From: Sulfurimonas sp.
GTDB taxonomy: Bacteria > Campylobacterota > Campylobacteria > Campylobacterales > Sulfurimonadaceae
DNA: 6,598 bases
Direction of reading: 5' to 3'
Assembly: GCA_003978475.1 (NCBI GenBank)
Contig: QNZR01000047.1
Span: forward strand, 1-6,598
Shown: piece by piece, positions 1-5,324 of the stretch
Layout: each line of letters begins with the position of its first letter
How positions within the stretch are numbered: the first letter of the stretch is position 1
Made by a program: the position numbers and the translations under genes
Notes under the pieces: generated by a model
Database searches by the model: none
Seen by the model: the letters and a program-made list of their open reading frames with translations, nothing else
What the model was told of the DNA's origin: nothing

Positions 1-289
1 TACTCTTTTTACTGTGAGAGTTTTTTTGAGACGCAGTACGTTTTTTAGTCGATTTTTTCTTGCCCTTTTTGATGTTTGCAATAATGGCCTCACCAATACC
101 TTTGACATTTTTCAAATCATCAATTGACTTATAGTTTCCATGTTTTTTTCGGTATTTAATAATGGCTTCGGCTTTTTTCTCACCAATGCCGCTAATGGCC
201 ATTAAATCTTCCTTACTTGCCTTGTTAACATTCATTGCTGCCATTAAACTTCCCATTAGAAGAAGCATAACCAAGAATTTTTTTAACAT
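1..289 (-). CDS. comEA: ComEA-like helix-hairpin-helix DNA-binding protein, exported (3' end beyond window)
   Basis: This is a small exported protein that probably binds incoming double-stranded DNA in the periplasm during natural transformation. My translation of the 96 visible codons shows a signal peptide (Lys3-Lys4, then a hydrophobic stretch to about Ala17/Ala18). A tandem helix-hairpin-helix unit follows at residues 20-74, with the family pattern VNKAS, ISGIGEKKAEAII, YRKKHG and VKGIGEAI; the two GIG hairpins are at 34-36 and 64-66. Residues 74-96 form a very basic tail (10 Lys and 1 Arg in 23 residues). No stop is reached before the left edge, so the C-terminus is unseen. The ATG at 287-289 is supported by AAAGG at 296-300 and by the signal peptide beginning right there. 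Known relatives include Bacillus ComEA and the short Campylobacter Cj0011c. It lies 44 bp downstream of manB with its own likely promoter. A general HhH protein without a competence role is possible. Confidence 0.88.
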   Translation of the reverse strand, partial: MLKKFLVMLLLMGSLMAAMNVNKASKEDLMAISGIGEKKAEAIIKYRKKHGNYKSIDDLKNVKGIGEAIIANIKKGKKKSTKKRTASQKNSHSKKS

Positions 290-319
290 TTTTAACCTTT
301 ATTATGAAATTACGTTAGA

Positions 320-328
320 ATTATAGCA
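320..328 (-). promoter_or_regulatory. Extended -10 promoter for the comEA-like gene
   Basis: Read on the minus strand, the gap between manB and the comEA-like gene holds TGCTATAAT, a perfect TATAAT (320-325) preceded by the extended TGn element. Transcription would start near 313, where the minus-strand base is G, giving a leader of about 24 nt that contains AAAGG just before the ATG. No good -35 hexamer is seen 17 bp upstream, which is usual for sigma-70 promoters in Campylobacterota. It would let this gene be expressed apart from manB and mqnE. Confidence 0.6.
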
Positions 329-333
329 TAAAA

Positions 334-1683
334 CTATCGAATCAATGCCAGCAGCATCTCTGTTTTCTCCTGCATTAATGCCGCATCTGCCCTGGATTCA
401 ACATTTAAGCGCAGCAAGGGTTCGGTATTGGAGCTTCGCAGGTTAAATCGCCACGTTTCAAATTCCATACTCAATCCATCGGTATAATCTATCTCGATAC
501 ATTCATCTTCAAAACGTTTTTTAATCTTCTCAATCACCTGTGCAGCATCGGCAACACTGCTGTTAATCTCCCCGCTGGAAGGAAATTGTGCAATTCTTTC
601 ATTGACCAGTTCCGACATCTTCTTTCCTGTTTGAGCCAAAAGTTCCGTGACCAGGAGCCAGGGAATCATACCACTGTCACAATAGGCAAAGTCTTTAAAG
701 TAGTGATGTGCACTCATTTCACCGCCATAAATAGCATCTTCCTGGCGCATACGCTCTTTAATAAAAGCATGTCCCGATTTGCTCTGAACCACGTCACCGC
801 CGGCACGGTTAACAATATCGACGGTATTATAGGTAAGGCGCGGGTCGTGAATAATTTTATGACCCGGTTGTTTTTCAAGAAGTGACTGCGCCAACAGTCC
901 GACAATATAATACCCTTCAATAAAACTTCCGGTTTCATCAAAGAAAAAACAGCGGTCAAAGTCACCGTCCCATGCCAGACCGACATCAGCACCATGAGCC
1001 ACCACCGCCTCAGCCGTTGCAGAACGGTTTTCTGGTAAGATCGGGTTAGGAATACCGTTAGGAAAATTCCCGTCAGGCTCATGGTGCACTTTTATAAACT
1101 CAAAAGGCAAATGCGGCTCAAGCAGATCAACAATCATCCCTGCACCGCCGTTACCGGCATTGACGACAATCTTCAAGGACTTAAGTGACGAGACATCAAT
1201 ATAACTTAAAAGATGGTCAATATACTCTTTACGATGATCAAAAGAGACCGTTTTACCTTTGGTGTGCACGGTAGCAAAATCATTTTTTTCCGCAACGGCT
1301 TTAATGTCAAGCAGACCCGTGTCGCTGCTAATGGGTTTGGCCTGTTCTTTGACAAACTTCATGCCGTTAAAATCCATAGGGTTGTGACTTGCCGTCACCA
1401 CAATACCGCCGTCAAAATCAAAAGCAAATGTCGCAAAATAGATCTCTTCGGTACCGCACATTCCTATATTGTACACATCAACGCCCGCATCGGTCAATCC
1501 CGCTGTTAACGCCGTGCAAAGCTCATGGCTTGAGAGGCGGATATCGTAGCCGACCACCACTTTCTTTGGTTGAATGACCTCAGCATAGGCACGACCGATA
1601 CGATAGGCAATATCCTCATTTAACTCATCGGGGATGCGCCCCCTGACATCATACGCTTTAAAACATTTTATTTGACTTTTCAC
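334..1683 (-). CDS. manB: Phosphomannomutase, CpsG/ManB type
   Basis: This cytoplasmic enzyme interconverts mannose-6-phosphate and mannose-1-phosphate, the step before GDP-mannose and surface-polysaccharide sugars. At 449 residues it matches the usual 450-460 of the alpha-D-phosphohexomutase family, and all four functional loops are present. The phosphoserine loop TASHNP is at 97-102 (Ser99). The Mg-binding loop DGDFDR is at 239-244 (Asp239, 241, 243). The sugar-binding loop GGEMSAHHYF is at 320-329, and the phosphate-binding loop RSSNTEP is at 416-422. From memory, long stretches resemble E. coli CpsG (for example FKAYDVRG near the start and DFAYCDSGMIPWLL after the sugar loop), which favours mannomutase. 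Some family members also act on glucose phosphates, so dual PMM/PGM activity remains possible. The start is GTG with a strong AAGGAAGG site. It lies 12 bp behind mqnE and is probably cotranscribed with it. Confidence 0.93.
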   Translation of the reverse strand: MKSQIKCFKAYDVRGRIPDELNEDIAYRIGRAYAEVIQPKKVVVGYDIRLSSHELCTALTAGLTDAGVDVYNIGMCGTEEIYFATFAFDFDGGIVVTASHNPMDFNGMKFVKEQAKPISSDTGLLDIKAVAEKNDFATVHTKGKTVSFDHRKEYIDHLLSYIDVSSLKSLKIVVNAGNGGAGMIVDLLEPHLPFEFIKVHHEPDGNFPNGIPNPILPENRSATAEAVVAHGADVGLAWDGDFDRCFFFDETGSFIEGYYIVGLLAQSLLEKQPGHKIIHDPRLTYNTVDIVNRAGGDVVQSKSGHAFIKERMRQEDAIYGGEMSAHHYFKDFAYCDSGMIPWLLVTELLAQTGKKMSELVNERIAQFPSSGEINSSVADAAQVIEKIKKRFEDECIEIDYTDGLSMEFETWRFNLRSSNTEPLLRLNVESRADAALMQEKTEMLLALIR

Positions 1684-1685
1684 TA

Positions 1686-1693
1686 CCTTCCTT
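1686..1693 (-). promoter_or_regulatory. Ribosome binding site fixing the GTG start of manB
   Basis: Minus-strand AAGGAAGG ends two bases before the GTG at 1681-1683; its upstream AAGGA part lies 5 nt from the start codon. No ATG occurs at this end of the reading frame, and the conserved FKAYDVRG block begins at residue 8. The GTG start is therefore well supported. The site sits inside the 12-bp gap after the mqnE stop. Confidence 0.75.
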
Positions 1694-1695
1694 AC

Positions 1696-2757
1696 TTACC
1701 AAATTTTTAACTCATTATAGACGCTGTCACGCTCTACCGGAATAAATCCGCTGTTTTTAATCAACTGTACAAACTCCTGCAATACAACACCGTGGGCACT
1801 GGCCGCTCCGGCGGCAGCGTTAATGGATTCTTTCTCAATGGTGCCGTCAAGATCATTGGCACCAAATTCTTGAGCCACCAACGCCAGATTGACCGTTGAC
1901 GTTACCCAGTAAGCTTTTATATTGGCGACATTATCTAAAACAATACGACTGATTGCCATAGTTTTTAAAATTTCATGCGCCGTAATGAACTCCGAGACGT
2001 TCAAATAGTTGTTCTCACTCTGATACACCAGAGGAATAAACGCATTGAACCCGCCTGTAATATCTTGTAAATCACGAATCCGCATCATATGATCAATTCT
2101 GTCTTTGCGTTTTTCAATATGACCAAACAGCATGGTGACATTTGACATTTTACCACGTTCGTGCCATTTTTTGTGAATTTCCAGCCACTGCCTGGAACTC
2201 ACTTTTCCCTTGCAGATATACTCACGTACCGTTTCATCAAAAATTTCCGCACCGCCGCCGGGCATCGAGTCAACACCGTTAGCTACCATCAAGTCTAAAA
2301 GTTCATCATAACTCTTATGATACTCTTCACACAAAAAATGTACCTCTGCCGCCGTTAGCGCTTTTACATGTAAATCGGGATAGCGTGTTGTAATTTTTTT
2401 AAAAATATCCAAATACCACTGCAAACCGGTTTGAGGATTATGTGCCGAAACCATATGAACTTCTTTAATACCGCGCTGTACAATATCATCAACAATATGC
2501 ATAATCTCATCATGACTCATCGTATACTGATTGGGGTTTTTACGACTGGCAGAGTAGGCACAGAACTTGCAGACATCTTTACAGATATTGGTTGGGTTGA
2601 TATGGCGGTTGATATTGAAATAACTCTTCTTGCCATGACGTTCCTGACGCTTTGCATCCGCCAATTCACCCAATTCAAAAAGGTCATACTCATAAAGAGC
2701 AAGCGCCTCATCAAAATCGATCCGCTGACCTGCTCTTACTTTTTCGGCAATATTCAC
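1696..2757 (-). CDS. mqnE: Aminofutalosine synthase MqnE (radical SAM)
   Basis: This radical SAM enzyme of the futalosine menaquinone pathway condenses a 3-[(1-carboxyvinyl)oxy]benzoate-type substrate with the adenosine part of SAM to give 6-amino-6-deoxyfutalosine. The 353 residues are typical of the family. The 4Fe-4S motif is CKDVCKFC with Cys59, Cys63 and Cys66. MqnE is favoured over its paralogue MqnC by HVKALTAAEV (130-139), where MqnC usually has a HAFSPPE-like block. The MPGGGAEIF block (165-173) and the SNVTMLFGHIE block (205-215) also fit MqnE. The start is GTG with AAGGA 6 nt upstream; no ATG is available upstream and the N-terminus aligns with family expectations. It leads the minus-strand group and has its own TATAAT in the intergenic region shared with glnD. 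Other mqn genes are not in the window. Confusion with MqnC or CofH relatives is the main uncertainty. Confidence 0.9.
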   Translation of the reverse strand: MNIAEKVRAGQRIDFDEALALYEYDLFELGELADAKRQERHGKKSYFNINRHINPTNICKDVCKFCAYSASRKNPNQYTMSHDEIMHIVDDIVQRGIKEVHMVSAHNPQTGLQWYLDIFKKITTRYPDLHVKALTAAEVHFLCEEYHKSYDELLDLMVANGVDSMPGGGAEIFDETVREYICKGKVSSRQWLEIHKKWHERGKMSNVTMLFGHIEKRKDRIDHMMRIRDLQDITGGFNAFIPLVYQSENNYLNVSEFITAHEILKTMAISRIVLDNVANIKAYWVTSTVNLALVAQEFGANDLDGTIEKESINAAAGAASAHGVVLQEFVQLIKNSGFIPVERDSVYNELKIW

Positions 2758-2763
2758 ACTTTA

Positions 2764-2768
2764 TCCTT
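2764..2768 (-). promoter_or_regulatory. Ribosome binding site fixing the GTG start of mqnE
   Basis: Minus-strand AAGGA lies 6 nt upstream of the GTG at 2755-2757. It falls inside the short leader predicted from the TATAAT at 2781-2786, so promoter, ribosome site and GTG start agree with one another. Confidence 0.7.
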
Positions 2769-2780
2769 TTACGAGCGGCA

Positions 2781-2786
2781 ATTATA
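2781..2786 (-). promoter_or_regulatory. Promoter -10 box for mqnE-manB
   Basis: A perfect TATAAT reads on the minus strand. Transcription would begin around 2772-2775, leaving a leader of about 15-18 nt that includes the AAGGA site of mqnE. No convincing -35 element is seen. The region upstream of this box is AT-rich and overlaps the opposing glnD promoter. Confidence 0.55.
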
Positions 2787-2798
2787 TCGAAATATCAG

Positions 2799-2804
2799 TA
2801 TAAT
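2799..2804 (+). promoter_or_regulatory. Promoter -10 box for glnD-glmS, probably giving a leaderless mRNA
   Basis: A perfect TATAAT on the plus strand ends 6 bases before the glnD ATG. If its last base is at -7, position +1 is the A of the ATG at 2811. No Shine-Dalgarno sequence precedes that ATG, and an in-frame TAG at 2805-2807 rules out a start further upstream. A leaderless or nearly leaderless transcript is inferred. No -35 hexamer is evident. Confidence 0.5.
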
Positions 2805-2810
2805 TAGCTT

Positions 2811-5324
2811 ATGAAAATAGCCGAACAGATAGAAGATCTAATAGAACAAAACCGTAGCGATTTTGAGATATCCAAGCTTTTTAAGACCCATATTAAAGCC
2901 TACAGCGATTCCCTGCATCAACTCTTTGAAAAAAATCAGGGAAAAGATTTTTTGGTCAAACACACCAAAGCATATGACACGATTATATCCCTGATGTACA
3001 AGACCGTCCTGCGGCGTACCTTTGGCAATTATCTGCCCATGCGAAACTCCATTCCTATTGCCATGATTGCTTTGGGGAGCTATGGACGTGAACAGCTCTG
3101 TGTTCACAGCGATATTGACCTGATGATTGTCTATGAAAATATTGAAGGGTATCATACGCAACTCATCATAGAAAAACTACTCTATTTGGCTTGGGATTCC
3201 GGTCTAAAGCTGGGGCACCGTGTGCACGAAGTTCATGACATCTTTCAAGCCTCCAGAGAGGATCTTACCATTCGCACCTCCATGATGGAAGCACGGCTGA
3301 TTATTGGTTCAACCTTTACCTGGGGGGCGACACAGCGTGAGTTGACACGCATTCGACGGGATCAGCCTAAAGCCTATATGTTGGCAAAAATTGAAGAGGC
3401 TCACCAACGTCGTCAAAAATATTCTATGACCATGCAACCCAATATTAAAGAGGGCATCGGATCACTGCGAGACTCCCAACTGCTTTTCTGGGTCGCTACG
3501 ACCGTCTATGAGATTCAAAATACCAAAGATCTCAGTGGCATCGTTTTTAGCGATGAGGCCTATCGAGAGTATCGCATATCGCTAGAATTGCTCTTTCGCG
3601 TGCGTAGCGCCTTACACCTCATTGCCGGCAAGCAGCAAGACACCTTGCTTATGGAGCATCTTCCTCAAATCAGCCGGATGCTGGGCTTTAAAGATTCACA
3701 AAAACTGGCAACCAAAGTTTTTCAGGCACTCTGGAGAATCAATAATTTTACCCAGATCTTTGTTACCAAGATGCTGCGTCCCTACCTTTTTGATTCAACA
3801 CGCCTGCCCCGGTTAACTCAGGCTCGTCTACGCAAAAACTATTATCTGCTCAATGGCACACTCTACACAACCTACCATAACAAAGCGCAAGATATCAATG
3901 CCCTGCTTGAACTCCTTGTTCAGCTTGAGGATACTCCACACCAATTTGATGCCAGCGTATTGGCACAATTTACCTATGTCACGATAAAACATCCCCTGCT
4001 CGCCAGAACCTACACGCTGCTACGAAAACTTTTTGACAAAAAACATACCTACCCTTTTTTAAAACTTTTCTATAATGCCGGCATCTTGCATGAGCTAATT
4101 GCCGCATTTCGAAAGGTACAACATCTTCCCCAATTTGACGGCTACCACCACTACCCGGTCGATCTGCACTCTATTAAGTGTGTCAAAAACCTGGAGAGTA
4201 TTCGTGAGCCTTTTATTGAGGAACTTTACGAATCTCTTGACAGTGAAGAGCGCACCATGCTAAAGATTGTCACACTGATTCACGACGCCGGCAAAGGCAG
4301 GACACAAAACCATAGCGATGTCGGCGCCAAGCTGGTGATTCCCCTGCTCAGAAAACTCCGATTCAATGAAACGTCTCAAGAGTGTGCCTCATTGCTCATA
4401 AAACACCATGTCCTCATGAGCAATGTCGCTTACAATGAAGATATTCACAGTGAAAAAACCCTCTATAAATTTATGTCTAAAGTCAAAACACCGCAAAACC
4501 TGAAACTGCTCTACCTGTTAACCTATGCCGATATCAACGGCGTAGGTTCCGGTGTCTACACCCCCTTCAGCTCCAAACTCTTACGAAAACTCTATCATGC
4601 AGCGCTGGAGATCTCACAACAACGTGACCGCATTAGTGATGCGACCAAGCGCTTGCGTCTGGAACGACGTATCAAAAGTGCACCGCAGTATGTGCTGCTG
4701 CCCAAACTGCTACAGAAAAAAATCTTGACTATTGAGTCCAATCTGTTCTTTTTTAAGCACACTCCGGATGAAATTATCACCATAGCATCACGGGCAAGAG
4801 GACTTAAAGACTACAGTTATCGGCTCAATAGCGGTAACGGCTTTACCATTGAAATACTGCGTCTGGTACCGTTAAACCTGGGGTATCTTTTAGGCAAACT
4901 CAGCTATCTTGATGTCGCATCCATGGACATTTTTACCCTTTTTGACAATATTAAATACTTCAAAATTGAATTTTTACATCAGCCCGATGACCATAGCATA
5001 GAACCTATTCGAGAGATTATTGAAGACTCCTTTGATATGAGCAAGAAAGCCGCCATACAACAACCGTGCATATTACCCCATGAAGTCACTCTGGATTGCG
5101 ACCACTCTTTGGCATATGCACAGCTGCATATTGTCACCTCCAATCAGCGCGGTCTGCTTGCGTATATTGTGAAGCGTTTGGACGATATGAACATCAATAT
5201 TGCGACGGCAAAAATTTATACCACAAAAAAACGGGCGAAAGATCACTTTTTAATAGAAAAACAATCTAACTTATGCGATAATCCCGAACAAATAATAACG
5301 CTGTTATGCGAGGATAATATATAG
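2811..5324 (+). CDS. glnD: [Protein-PII] uridylyltransferase / uridylyl-removing enzyme GlnD
   Basis: GlnD adds UMP to PII signal proteins when glutamine is low and removes it when glutamine is high, thereby setting nitrogen assimilation. The 837 residues are slightly shorter than E. coli GlnD (890). The nucleotidyltransferase domain shows GSYGRE at 89-94 and SDIDL at 100-104 (Asp101, Asp103). A GlnD-type KEGIGSLRD block at 213-221 differs from the usual KEGPGGLRD. The HD hydrolase domain shows His453 in VDLHS, His491-Asp492 in HDAGKGR, His501, and His532-His533, so the uridylyl-removing centre looks intact. A recognisable ACT domain lies at about 768-830 (QLHIVTSNQRGLLAYI). The preceding region (about 660-760), where the first ACT belongs, is poorly conserved. 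The ATG is the only plausible start because an in-frame TAG lies just upstream and no other Met codon precedes residue 62. glmS follows immediately. No PII gene is in the window, so the partner is inferred. Confidence 0.88.
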   Translation: MKIAEQIEDLIEQNRSDFEISKLFKTHIKAYSDSLHQLFEKNQGKDFLVKHTKAYDTIISLMYKTVLRRTFGNYLPMRNSIPIAMIALGSYGREQLCVHSDIDLMIVYENIEGYHTQLIIEKLLYLAWDSGLKLGHRVHEVHDIFQASREDLTIRTSMMEARLIIGSTFTWGATQRELTRIRRDQPKAYMLAKIEEAHQRRQKYSMTMQPNIKEGIGSLRDSQLLFWVATTVYEIQNTKDLSGIVFSDEAYREYRISLELLFRVRSALHLIAGKQQDTLLMEHLPQISRMLGFKDSQKLATKVFQALWRINNFTQIFVTKMLRPYLFDSTRLPRLTQARLRKNYYLLNGTLYTTYHNKAQDINALLELLVQLEDTPHQFDASVLAQFTYVTIKHPLLARTYTLLRKLFDKKHTYPFLKLFYNAGILHELIAAFRKVQHLPQFDGYHHYPVDLHSIKCVKNLESIREPFIEELYESLDSEERTMLKIVTLIHDAGKGRTQNHSDVGAKLVIPLLRKLRFNETSQECASLLIKHHVLMSNVAYNEDIHSEKTLYKFMSKVKTPQNLKLLYLLTYADINGVGSGVYTPFSSKLLRKLYHAALEISQQRDRISDATKRLRLERRIKSAPQYVLLPKLLQKKILTIESNLFFFKHTPDEIITIASRARGLKDYSYRLNSGNGFTIEILRLVPLNLGYLLGKLSYLDVASMDIFTLFDNIKYFKIEFLHQPDDHSIEPIREIIEDSFDMSKKAAIQQPCILPHEVTLDCDHSLAYAQLHIVTSNQRGLLAYIVKRLDDMNINIATAKIYTTKKRAKDHFLIEKQSNLCDNPEQIITLLCEDNI
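5311..5314 (+). promoter_or_regulatory. Ribosome binding site for glmS inside the end of glnD
   Basis: AGGA lies within the last codons of glnD, 10 nt before the glmS ATG. The spacing is on the long side and the site is weak, so glmS translation probably relies partly on ribosomes finishing glnD. Confidence 0.45.

Noticed and set aside
290..333. Rho-independent terminator after manB
   Set aside because: No GC-rich stem followed by a T-run is visible on the minus strand in this gap; the T-runs nearby belong to lysine codons of the comEA-like gene.
586..885. 99-residue open frame on the plus strand within manB
   Set aside because: It is fully antisense to a clearly conserved phosphomannomutase, has no ribosome site or family motif, and arises from the codon bias of manB.
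714..1082. 122-residue open frame on the minus strand within manB, another frame
   Set aside because: It overlaps the Mg-binding and sugar-binding region of manB in a shifted frame and shows no recognisable domain.
2781..2804. Inverted repeat ATTATA-N12-TATAAT as a repressor operator
   Set aside because: The symmetry is fully explained by two outward-facing -10 boxes, and the intervening bases are not themselves palindromic.
2431..2814. 127-residue open frame on the plus strand crossing into the glnD start
   Set aside because: It is antisense to the conserved N-terminal and 4Fe-4S half of mqnE and simply runs through the intergenic gap to a stop overlapping the glnD ATG; composition and motifs do not support a protein.
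5250..5324. Possible glmS ribozyme or leader regulation upstream of glmS
   Set aside because: The sequence directly upstream is coding for the GlnD ACT domain up to the adjoining stop, so no ribozyme-sized leader fits; that ribozyme is also typical of Gram-positive bacteria.
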